DNA of 64,000 bases from NCBI RefSeq assembly GCF_000021685.1, contig NC_011959.1:248001-312000 (forward strand), written 5' to 3'. The notes beneath the pieces were generated by a model. That model was not told the origin of the DNA and ran no database searches. It saw only the letters and a list, made by a program, of their open reading frames with translations. The stretch's first letter is position 1. Every line of letters starts with the position of its first letter. Below, one piece after another: positions 56,842 through 64,000 of this stretch. Source of the DNA: Thermomicrobium roseum DSM 5159. GTDB lineage: Bacteria; Chloroflexota; Chloroflexia; Thermomicrobiales; Thermomicrobiaceae. A program made the position numbers and the translations under genes.

Positions 56842-57113
56842 TATCGTCCCTCCTCTGGTAGTCGCTTTTCCAAACGGACCTCACGTAGCGCTGGATAAAC
56901 GGGAGCGATCGCCTGTCGCAGCATCGCATCCAGCAGCTGGTCAGGAACGAGGCAGTCCAGGCACGCATCGGGTAATGCCTGGAGCACTAATTCGACGATA
57001 CCCTCGTCCGTGACACGCTCGACGCGCAGCTCGAACCCGTCCGGTGCCAATCCCTCCCGGATCCGGTCGAGTGCGCGATCGATTGCTCGAAGCACCGTTG
57101 GTGACGCGCTCAT
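56841..57113 (-). CDS. Small NifU-like domain protein
   Basis: A 90-residue protein with the shape of the NifU C-terminal domain: an N-terminal helix (AIDRALDRIREGLAPDGFEL), two strands (LRVERV, GIVELVLQ), a Cys pair in ALPDACLDCLVPDQLL (C-x-x-C, residues about 49-52 region) and helices ending PALREVRLEKR. Classical NifU domains use C-x-x-C to hold an Fe-S cluster. The surrounding residues diverge from the usual G-A-C-x-G-C-P, so the assignment is tentative. AAAGGAGG lies 13 bp before the ATG. It is translationally coupled to the selenoprotein gene. Confidence 0.6.
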   Translation of the reverse strand: MSASPTVLRAIDRALDRIREGLAPDGFELRVERVTDEGIVELVLQALPDACLDCLVPDQLLDAMLRQAIAPVYPALREVRLEKRLPEEGR

Positions 57114-57168
57114 CGTTCTTCCACGGCCTCCTTTCGCCTTATCGACCTCTGTCGTTCTGCACGAGCGA

Positions 57169-57861
57169 TCAGACCGTCACCAGTTGGATACCGGCCAATT
57201 CAGCTGGAATGTCCATCGTCGGCACGCGAGACGGAATGGTCAGCGATGCACCGGTGCGCGCGGTAACGTCTTGGACCGTGACGCCCGGTGCGACTTCCTC
57301 GAGGAGGAGTTCGCCGCCCACGACGGAAAGAACAGCGAGATCCGTGTAGATTCGCTGGACACAACGCGGCGCAGTCAGCGGATAGGTGCACTCTTCAACG
57401 ATCTTCGGCTCGCCGTGATCGGTGGTATGTGTCATCGCTACCCAGACACGTTGTGCTCCGACGGCGATGTCCATGGCGCCGCCGACCCCTGGAACACGAG
57501 CACCAGGGATGCGCCAGTTCGCCAGATCGCCCCGGCGCGAGACTTGAAGAGCACCGAGCACGGCATGCGTCAAGTGACCTCCTCGAACAATCGTGAACGA
57601 CAGTGCATGGTCGAAAAGACTCGCACCCGGAACGAGCGTGACGAAGTCGCCGTTAGCGTTGACGAGATCAGGATCTTCTTGACCCGGGGGTGCCTTGGGG
57701 CCGGCACCGAGAATGCCGTTCTCGCTATGAATGAGCACGGTTTTCCCGAGTGGCAAAAAGTGCGTAACGAGTGACGGCATACCGAAGCCGAGGTTGACGA
57801 AGCTGCCGTCGGGGAGATCATGGGCGATACGGTAGGCAATTCCCTCGCGTGTCAGCGGCAT
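57169..57861 (-). CDS. 3-oxoacid CoA-transferase-type subunit B
   Basis: A 230-residue CoA-transferase beta subunit starting MPLTREGIAYRIAHDLPDGS, with VNLGFGMPSLVTHFL and the catalytic Glu in HSENGILGAGP (about residues 46-56), then GGAMDIAVGAQRVWVAMTH and CVQRIYTDLAVL. ATG 57861-57859 is preferred over GTG 57876 because GAGGTGG lies 6 bp upstream. With subunit A it transfers CoA between carboxylic acids and acyl-CoAs. Confidence 0.92.
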   Translation of the reverse strand: MPLTREGIAYRIAHDLPDGSFVNLGFGMPSLVTHFLPLGKTVLIHSENGILGAGPKAPPGQEDPDLVNANGDFVTLVPGASLFDHALSFTIVRGGHLTHAVLGALQVSRRGDLANWRIPGARVPGVGGAMDIAVGAQRVWVAMTHTTDHGEPKIVEECTYPLTAPRCVQRIYTDLAVLSVVGGELLLEEVAPGVTVQDVTARTGASLTIPSRVPTMDIPAELAGIQLVTV

Positions 57862-57872
57862 CGAGTACCACC

Positions 57873-58583
57873 TCACCGTCGTTCAGCGGATGTTGCGTGT
57901 CGGAACCAGTCACGCGGCACCTCAACGACTCGGTCGACAAAAAGACACGGTGTTTCGATTTCCTCGGGTGAGAGGGAACCGACCGGAACGACTTCATCGA
58001 CTTCAGCGATCACCATCCGAGCGGCTGTGGCCATGATCGGATTGAAGTTCCGCATGGTGCGCCGGTAGACGAGGTTGCCCCACTGGTCAGCCCGAAAGGC
58101 CTTGATGAGGGCGTAATCGGCTGGGAGCGGAAGTTCCAAGACAAAGGCGCGTCCGTCGATCAGGCGCACTTCTTTCCCTGCGGCCAACTCGGTTCCGACG
58201 CCAGTCGGGGAATAGAATCCACCCAGGCCGGCTCCCGCCGCACGGATACGCTCGACGAATGTCCCCTGGGGCACGACCTCCAGCTCGATCTCACCCTGGA
58301 GATAGCGCTCCCGAACCGCGTGTGCGCCAGGGTGAACTGGAAACGAGGTGATCAGCTTGCGGACTGCACCGTCAGCGATCAGTCCGCCGATGCCGTCCTC
58401 CTCCGTGCCGCCACCGCAGTAGATGAGGACGAGGTCGTGCAGCCCTCGCTGCCGAAGCGCCCGGACCAGGTTGACGGGAACTCCGGGCGGCCCAAAACCC
58501 CCGATCATGATCGATGCGCCGTTCGGGATATCGGCGACCGCTTCGTCACAACTCGCGACAACTCTGTCCATCGGTCCGACCAT
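57873..58583 (-). CDS. 3-oxoacid CoA-transferase-type subunit A
   Basis: A 236-residue alpha subunit with IMIGGFGPPGVPVNLVRALR (about residues 25-44), the E-L-E-V-V-P-Q-G-T-F region and GGFYSPTGVGTELAAGKEVR (about 118-137), and FNPIMATAARMVIAEVDE. It is first in the operon. ATG 58583 is 26 nt after the predicted transcription start; ATG 58571 (M-D-R-V-V) is the alternative. It pairs with subunit B. Confidence 0.92.
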   Translation of the reverse strand: MVGPMDRVVASCDEAVADIPNGASIMIGGFGPPGVPVNLVRALRQRGLHDLVLIYCGGGTEEDGIGGLIADGAVRKLITSFPVHPGAHAVRERYLQGEIELEVVPQGTFVERIRAAGAGLGGFYSPTGVGTELAAGKEVRLIDGRAFVLELPLPADYALIKAFRADQWGNLVYRRTMRNFNPIMATAARMVIAEVDEVVPVGSLSPEEIETPCLFVDRVVEVPRDWFRHATSAERR

Positions 58584-58615
58584 TTCCTTTAAGGATTAAC
58601 TTGGCGACCATGTGG

Positions 58616-58645
58616 ATGATACGATGTCCTCCGACAGGCTGTCAA
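58616..58645 (-). promoter_or_regulatory. Promoter of the CoA-transferase/selenoprotein operon
   Basis: On the minus strand, TTGACA (58645-58640), an 18-bp spacer and TATCAT (58621-58616) form a good housekeeping promoter. The start near 58609 leaves a leader of about 26 nt. The short palindrome CCTTTAAGG in the leader (58587-58595) could be a regulator site. Confidence 0.75.
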
Positions 58646-58838
58646 GGCATGACCGGCCGAAGCGGGCGGGGAAACAGGTGGCGTGCGTCGCGGAATCGAA
58701 GATCACGCAGCGGGAAGCCGCTCTCGGGATCACCACCCGTTCGTGTACCAGCATTATCTCGTTTTCCTCGGTATCCTGATGGGGAACGCCGGATGACCCG
58801 GCAACCCAGGAGGATCGGCCGTACCCGGAGGAACGAGC

Positions 58839-61154
58839 ATGCTCGAGGAGCGGGGGAATGCGCGTGGGGAACCGGGAAGCGAGGACCGTTCCGTAACCGG
58901 CGAGCCTGAGCGGGGCGGGCCATTCCAGATGGCGGGCGAGCGGCTTGTGCCGTTTTCCGGAATGGAACGGATCCTCATTGGCTTAGATGCGGATCAGTGC
59001 GTGGCGGTCACGACGACCGAGGGTCCGGTACTCGTGGTGGCTGGTCCAGGAAGTGGCAAGACGCGCGTGCTGACGCATCGCGTCGCATATCTCATCGGTA
59101 GCGGCCGGGCTCGACCGTGGCAGATCGTCGCCGTGACCTTCACCAACAAAGCAGCACGGGAGATCCGGGAGCGTCTCGGGGGCCTCCTCGGAACCGAATC
59201 AGCACAACTCGTGCAGGCGGGCACCTTTCACAGTCTGTGCGTTCGTATTCTCCGACGTGATGGGTATCGGATCGGGCTCGAGCCGGCGTTCACTATCTAT
59301 GACGAGGAGGACCAACTGGCGCTCGTCAAGCAGGCCTTGCGCGATCTCGGCCTCGATCCGCAGCGGTTCTCCCCGCGCATGCTGCTCGGACGTCTCTCGC
59401 GGGCCAAGAACGACCAGCACAGCCCGAGCGATCTCCAATCGATGGCCCAGAGCTATTGGGACGAAGTCGCTGCTCGCGTCTACGAGCGCTATGCCCAGTA
59501 CCTCCAGCGCGCTCAGGCCGTCGATTTCGACGACCTTCTCCTCCGCACTGTCGAACTGTTCACCGAGTACCCGGACGTGCTCGCCCACTATCAGGACCGC
59601 TGGCGCTACCTGCAGGTCGACGAGTACCAGGACACGAACCGGTTGCAGTATCAACTGGTGCGCCAACTCGCCAGCGGGCACCGGAACCTCTGTGTCGTGG
59701 GTGATCCTGATCAATCGATCTACAGCTGGCGGCAGGCGGATATCCGTAACATTCTCGAGTTCCAGCGCGACTTCCCTGATGCGACCGTCATTCGTCTCGG
59801 ACGCAATTACCGCTCGACGCCGCAAATCGTCGCGGCTGCCGATGCCGTAATTCGCGTCAATCGCCAGCGGATCGAGCGCCCACTGTGGACCGAGAATCCC
59901 CCTGGTCCGCCGATCCGCTTGCTGGCTTGCTGGGACGAGCAGCAGGAAGCGGAGATGGTGGTGAGCGAGATCGATCGCTTGGTGCGGACAGGGAACGCAC
60001 GATATCGCGATATCGCAGTCTTGTACCGCATCAACGCCCAGAGTCGCTCCGTCGAGGAAGCGCTGGTTCGACGTCAGATCCCTTACCAGGTCATCGGCGG
60101 GGTCCGCTTCTACGAGCGGAAAGAGATCAAAGACGCGTTGGCATTGCTGCGCGTGCTGGTCAATCCGCGTGATTGGCTCAGCCTGCGGCGAGTCCTGAGC
60201 GAGACAGCGTTCGGACGGGGGATCGGGGAGAAGACGCTGCTGCAGCTGGAGCAATGGGGGCAACGCCAGCAGTGCTCGCCCGCGGACGTGCTGCTGCTCC
60301 TGGTCGAGGAACGGGAGGAAGCACCAGCACTGGCGGCCGCGACAGTCCGTCGACTCCGGGAACTCGGCGGCGAGCTTGTCCGATTGCGGGCAGCGATGGT
60401 CGAGCATCCGGCGAGCCAGCTCTTCGACCTCGCGCTGGAACGGAGCGGGTTGGCGGCACGTTACCGGGATGCGAGTGACCCCACCGAGCGGGAACGATGG
60501 GAAAACCTGGTCCAGCTGCGCAGCGTGCTCGAGCGGTACGATACGGTCCCCGCAGCAGAGGGGCTGCCGCTGTTCCTCGAGGAAGCGGCGCTGGTGGCCG
60601 CCATCGACGAAGCGGAGATGAGTGGCGATCAGGTGACCTTGCTCACGTTGCATGCAGCCAAGGGACTGGAGTTTCCCGTTGTCTTTCTGATCGGTGTCGA
60701 AGAAGGTCTGTTGCCGCATGCCCGAGCGTTGGAGAGCGAGGCCGAGCTGGAAGAAGAGCGTCGGTTGTTTTACGTGGGCATCACCCGGGCGAAAGAGCGC
60801 TTGTACCTGAGCTATTGCAGTTCGCGCAACCGTTTCGGCCTGCGCGAGCGTTGTTTGCCGTCACATTTTCTCGATGACTTGCCACCCGACGTGGTGGAAG
60901 CTGGTAGTCGAGCGAGCGAACGGGTGCCTAGGGTGGCACCGCCAGCGGGCGGTCATGCAGGACCGGTGGAGAGCAGCGCCCCAGTTGTACCGCGGTTGCG
61001 AGCCGGGCAACGCGTTTTCCACCCGGCATTCGGCGATGGGTTCGTCGTGGCAGTGCGCGAACAGGCTGGCGATCAGGAAGTGACAGTGCAGTTCAAACGA
61101 CACGGAACCAAGACGCTGCTCGCGAGCCTTGCCAAGCTGGTCGTCGAGGAGTAA
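58839..61154 (+). CDS. ATP-dependent DNA helicase PcrA/UvrD
   Basis: A 771-residue SF1A helicase: Walker A VAGPGSGKTRVL (about residues 67-78), motif Ia TFTNKAAREIRERL, motif II LQVDEYQDTN (about 263-272), motif III VGDPDQSIYSWRQAD (about 285-299), motif V LLTLHAAKGLEFPVVFL (about 600-616) and motif VI VGITRAKERLYLSYC. The C-terminal Tudor-like PcrA domain (GQRVFHPAFGDGFVVAV) follows. The N terminus has about 30 extra residues. ATG 58839 follows GGAGGAACGAGC. It acts in repair and in removing stalled transcription or replication complexes. Confidence 0.96.
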   Translation: MLEERGNARGEPGSEDRSVTGEPERGGPFQMAGERLVPFSGMERILIGLDADQCVAVTTTEGPVLVVAGPGSGKTRVLTHRVAYLIGSGRARPWQIVAVTFTNKAAREIRERLGGLLGTESAQLVQAGTFHSLCVRILRRDGYRIGLEPAFTIYDEEDQLALVKQALRDLGLDPQRFSPRMLLGRLSRAKNDQHSPSDLQSMAQSYWDEVAARVYERYAQYLQRAQAVDFDDLLLRTVELFTEYPDVLAHYQDRWRYLQVDEYQDTNRLQYQLVRQLASGHRNLCVVGDPDQSIYSWRQADIRNILEFQRDFPDATVIRLGRNYRSTPQIVAAADAVIRVNRQRIERPLWTENPPGPPIRLLACWDEQQEAEMVVSEIDRLVRTGNARYRDIAVLYRINAQSRSVEEALVRRQIPYQVIGGVRFYERKEIKDALALLRVLVNPRDWLSLRRVLSETAFGRGIGEKTLLQLEQWGQRQQCSPADVLLLLVEEREEAPALAAATVRRLRELGGELVRLRAAMVEHPASQLFDLALERSGLAARYRDASDPTERERWENLVQLRSVLERYDTVPAAEGLPLFLEEAALVAAIDEAEMSGDQVTLLTLHAAKGLEFPVVFLIGVEEGLLPHARALESEAELEEERRLFYVGITRAKERLYLSYCSSRNRFGLRERCLPSHFLDDLPPDVVEAGSRASERVPRVAPPAGGHAGPVESSAPVVPRLRAGQRVFHPAFGDGFVVAVREQAGDQEVTVQFKRHGTKTLLASLAKLVVEE

Positions 61155-61220
61155 ACAGGGGAAAGCAAGGCGTTCGGACTTTCGAACAGCGTGAGGCCGC
61201 AGGAGAAGGGAGGGAGCGCC

Positions 61221-63869
61221 ATGGTATCCGTCGCGACTGGGCGGCGCTGGGTATTTCTCTTCCGGGAGGGCAACGCGCAGCTGCGCGATTTGCTCGGTGG
61301 CAAGGGTGCGAACTTGGCCGAAATGACGCGTATCGGCCTTCCGGTGCCCCCTGGCTTTACCGTCAGTACCCGAGCGTGCGTCGCCTACCTGCAGGGTGGC
61401 CGTCGGATGCCGGAAGGGCTCTGGGAGGAAGTCCTGGAGGGGCTACGGGATATCGAGCAGCAGATCGGACGTCGATTCGGTGATCCGGTGCAACCACTTC
61501 TCGTCTCTGTGCGTTCCGGGGCCAAGTTCTCCATGCCGGGCATGATGGATACGATCCTCAATGTTGGCCTCACCGATGAGACAGTGCTTGGCCTGGCGGC
61601 TATGACCGCGAACGAGCGGTTCGCCTACGATTGCTACCGCCGGCTGATTCAGATGTTCGGCAAAGTCGTGCTGGATATTCCCTCCGAACGCTTCGAGGAT
61701 GCGCTCGACGAGCTCAAGCGCGAACTCGGAGTCATCCACGATTACGAAATTCCAGCGGAACATCTGCAGCGACTGGTTCAGGCTTACAAGGAGATCGTCC
61801 AGCAAGCGACGGGAACCCCCTTCCCCCAGGATCCGTTCGAGCAACTGCGACGGGCAATCCTGGCTGTCTTCGAGTCATGGAACAACCGGCGGGCGATCGA
61901 TTATCGCAACGCACACGGGATCCCGCATGATCTCGGCACGGCGGCGAATGTTCAGGCGATGGTCTTCGGTAACCTCGGGCCGGATTCCGCGACTGGTGTC
62001 GCCTTCACGCGCAACCCGAGCACCGGTGAAAAAGGAATCTTCGGCGAATATTTGACGAATGCGCAAGGGGAAGATGTCGTTGCTGGTATCCGCACCCCGC
62101 AACCGATTCAAGAGATGGCCAAGGACCCGCTGCTTCGTGGTGCGTACGAGCAATTGCTCGACGTCGCTGATCGCCTGGAGCGTCACTACCGTGACATGCA
62201 GGATCTCGAGTTCACGGTCGAGCGCGGCAAGTTGTGGATGCTCCAGACACGCACCGGCAAGCGGACAGGCCGAGCAGCAGTCAAGATCGCCGTCGACATG
62301 GTCCACGAAGGGTTGATCGATCCACGGGAAGCAGTGTTGCGCGTCTCACCGGACCACCTCGACCAGCTGCTCCACCCGATGCTGGACCCGTCGTGGAAGG
62401 GTGAGCCACTCGCCAAGGGTCTGCCAGCGAGTCCCGGTGCGGCTAGCGGGAAAGTGGTGTTCGACGCTGACGAGGCCAAGGTACTCGGTGATCGCGGTGA
62501 GGCGGTGATCCTGGTCCGGTTAGAGACCTCACCGGATGACTTCCACGGCATGCTGGCAGCGCGTGGCATCTTGACGGCACGTGGGGGCATGACCAGCCAT
62601 GCTGCGGTGGTAGCGCGCGGGATCGGGAAACCGGCGGTCGTCGGTTGCTCTGCACTGGTCGTGGACTACGAACGACAAGAGTTTCGTGTCGGTGACGTCG
62701 TCGTCCGCCGGGGCGACGTGATCACGATCGATGGCTCGACCGGTGCCGTCCTGCTCGGCGAAGTGCCGACCATCCCGCCGAGTGTCGGTGGAGACCTGGC
62801 GGAACTGCTCGACTGGGCTGATCAGTTCCGCCGGCTGCGGGTCAGGGCGAATGCCGATACGCCGGAAGATGCCGCGAAGGCACGCGAGTTGGGGGCCGAG
62901 GGCATCGGACTGTGCCGCACCGAGCACATGTTCTTCCAGGGTGATCGCATCTGGGCCATGCGCGAGATGATCATGGCGACAACTCCGGAAGAGCGGCGCG
63001 CTGCGCTTGCCAAGCTGGAGCCAATGCAGCGTGAGGACTTCGTGGGGATCTTCAAGGCGATGGCGGGCTTCCCTGTCACGATTCGCACCCTGGATCCACC
63101 GTTGCACGAGTTCCTGCCGAAGCACGAGGAGGAAATCCAGGCCATGGCGGAACGGCTAGGGGTCTCGCCGGAGGCGATCCGTGCGAAAGTCCAGGCACTC
63201 ACCGAGGCCAATCCGATGCTCGGTCATCGCGGTTGTCGTCTCGGGATCACTGCTCCGGAGATCACCGAGATGCAAGCACGCGCGATCTTCACTGCCGCGC
63301 TCCAGTGCGCTGCCGAAGGCATCGAGGTCCATCCGGAAATCATGGTGCCCCTGGTCTCGGACGTTCGCGAACTCATGGTGCAACGCGAGATCATCGATCG
63401 GGTGGCGCGACAGCTTTTCGCAGAGGCAGGACGAGAGATTCCGTACTCGATCGGAACGATGATCGAGGTTCCGCGTGCAGCGCTCACTGCGAGTGAGATC
63501 GCTCGGGAAGCGGAGTTCTTCAGTTTCGGTACCAACGACCTCACGCAGATGACGTACGGGATCTCGCGCGATGATGCTGGCCGCTTCCTTCCCTACTATC
63601 TGGAACACGGAATCTATCCGGCTGATCCGTTCCAGACGCTCGATCGCGCTGGCGTCGGTCGCCTCATCGAGATCGCTCGTGATGGCGGCCGAGCGACCCG
63701 GCCAGCGATCAAACTCGGCATCTGCGGTGAACACGGTGGGGATCCCGCCAGCATTCGCTTCTGCCACGAGGTTGGGCTCGATTACGTCTCGGCTTCTCCC
63801 TATCGCGTACCGATCGCGCGACTCGCTGCCGCGCAAGCGGCGCTCGGCTTGCGCGAAGGGGACGTTTGA
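61221..63869 (+). CDS. ppdK: Pyruvate, phosphate dikinase
   Basis: An 882-residue protein, close to the usual 875-900. N-terminal nucleotide-binding domain: GGKGANLAEMTRIGLPVPPG (about residues 21-40) and MDTILNVGLTDETV. Swivelling phosphohistidine: GGMTSHAAVVARGIGKPAVV (about 455-474). C-terminal PEP/pyruvate barrel: GIGLCRTEHMF, FGTNDLTQMTYG (about 770) and the catalytic Cys in LGICGEHGGDP (about 835). ATG 61221 is preferred to an upstream GTG because GGGAGG lies 7 bp before it. It interconverts ATP + Pi + pyruvate with AMP + PPi + PEP. Confidence 0.96.
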   Translation: MVSVATGRRWVFLFREGNAQLRDLLGGKGANLAEMTRIGLPVPPGFTVSTRACVAYLQGGRRMPEGLWEEVLEGLRDIEQQIGRRFGDPVQPLLVSVRSGAKFSMPGMMDTILNVGLTDETVLGLAAMTANERFAYDCYRRLIQMFGKVVLDIPSERFEDALDELKRELGVIHDYEIPAEHLQRLVQAYKEIVQQATGTPFPQDPFEQLRRAILAVFESWNNRRAIDYRNAHGIPHDLGTAANVQAMVFGNLGPDSATGVAFTRNPSTGEKGIFGEYLTNAQGEDVVAGIRTPQPIQEMAKDPLLRGAYEQLLDVADRLERHYRDMQDLEFTVERGKLWMLQTRTGKRTGRAAVKIAVDMVHEGLIDPREAVLRVSPDHLDQLLHPMLDPSWKGEPLAKGLPASPGAASGKVVFDADEAKVLGDRGEAVILVRLETSPDDFHGMLAARGILTARGGMTSHAAVVARGIGKPAVVGCSALVVDYERQEFRVGDVVVRRGDVITIDGSTGAVLLGEVPTIPPSVGGDLAELLDWADQFRRLRVRANADTPEDAAKARELGAEGIGLCRTEHMFFQGDRIWAMREMIMATTPEERRAALAKLEPMQREDFVGIFKAMAGFPVTIRTLDPPLHEFLPKHEEEIQAMAERLGVSPEAIRAKVQALTEANPMLGHRGCRLGITAPEITEMQARAIFTAALQCAAEGIEVHPEIMVPLVSDVRELMVQREIIDRVARQLFAEAGREIPYSIGTMIEVPRAALTASEIAREAEFFSFGTNDLTQMTYGISRDDAGRFLPYYLEHGIYPADPFQTLDRAGVGRLIEIARDGGRATRPAIKLGICGEHGGDPASIRFCHEVGLDYVSASPYRVPIARLAAAQAALGLREGDV

Positions 63870-63895
63870 AACATCGCTGTCTTCGTCTCGTCCGT

Positions 63896-63921
63896 TGGGC
63901 CGGTGCACTGACGCCGGCCCA
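63896..63921 (+). terminator. Terminator hairpin after ppdK
   Basis: Arms TGGGCCGG (63896-63903) and CCGGCCCA (63914-63921) form an 8-bp stem with a 10-nt loop, 27 bp past the ppdK stop, followed by CTTCGGTTCTTG. The remaining sequence to 64000 shows no gene. Confidence 0.6.
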
Positions 63922-64000
63922 CTTCGGTTCTTGCAGTGGTCTCTCGATGAGGAGCCCGGACGATAGTCCGACCTGACGCCGCGGTGGTGCCTCGTGCTCG

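Noticed and set aside
1..64000. CRISPR arrays, insertion sequences, prophage genes, rRNA operons
   Set aside because: No regularly spaced repeats, transposase or integrase motifs, phage structural genes or rRNA-like segments were seen anywhere in the window.

Overview
The window is a GC-rich (low-to-mid 60s percent by eye) bacterial chromosome segment. Gene families and order (smpB-ssrA, a TilS-HPRT fusion followed by ftsH, glcDEF, several Tat/lipoprotein ABC binding proteins, an archaeal-flavoured HerA-SbcD pair, PPDK) look like a Chloroflexota of the Thermomicrobia type (Thermomicrobium or a relative). That assignment is inferred from content, not from a marker gene.

Layout. 1-3,996: a truncated methyltransferase, smpB and the tmRNA gene (own promoter and terminator), then a small minus-strand operon (EVE-domain protein, membrane protein, zinc ribbon) and a DUF2267 protein. 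4,176-11,855: an eight-gene minus-strand operon from a near-consensus promoter: IclR regulator, sugar-binding lipoprotein, two permeases, SDR dehydrogenase, L-rhamnose mutarotase, aldo/keto reductase and amidohydrolase/lactonase. It looks like an import plus oxidative (non-phosphorylating) catabolic route for an L-6-deoxy sugar. 12,372-14,222: a GIDE-domain membrane protein and two tiny YtxH-like proteins. 14,674-15,964: a decayed branched-chain-amino-acid-type binding protein. 16,320-20,456: glycolate oxidase glcDEF, followed by a secreted anchored protein and an S9 peptidase.

23,657-31,000: SbcD/Mre11 nuclease and HerA ATPase, divergent from a GAF-GAF-HisKA_2 kinase; an SDR, an M42 peptidase and a membrane protein. 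31,277-36,518: an ABC ATPase, a large FtsX-type permease, a YibE/F protein and a possible small ORF. 36,720-44,341: rhomboid protease, HAD phosphatase, M20 peptidase, EamA exporter, tail-anchored J protein, MBL hydrolase, a lipoprotein with an internal duplication, enoyl-CoA hydratase. 44,603-47,017: two divergent paralogues of unknown function. 47,421-52,923: tRNA-Gly, tRNA-Ala, ftsH, tilS-hpt and tRNA-Met.

53,208-58,645 is the most unusual region. A minus-strand operon from a TTGACA/TATCAT promoter encodes both subunits of a 3-oxoacid-type CoA-transferase, a 90-residue NifU-like protein, a split-looking gene best read as ONE selenoprotein of the UGSC type (in-frame UGA at 56,557-56,559 giving Gly-Asp-Sec-Gly-Ser-Cys, with a SECIS-like stem-loop just after it), and a conserved protein of unknown function. 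Two short-chain dehydrogenases with unusual glycine-rich loops follow. Together they suggest a selenocysteine-dependent catabolic pathway whose substrate is not apparent. The window closes with PcrA/UvrD helicase and pyruvate phosphate dikinase, the latter followed by a hairpin terminator.
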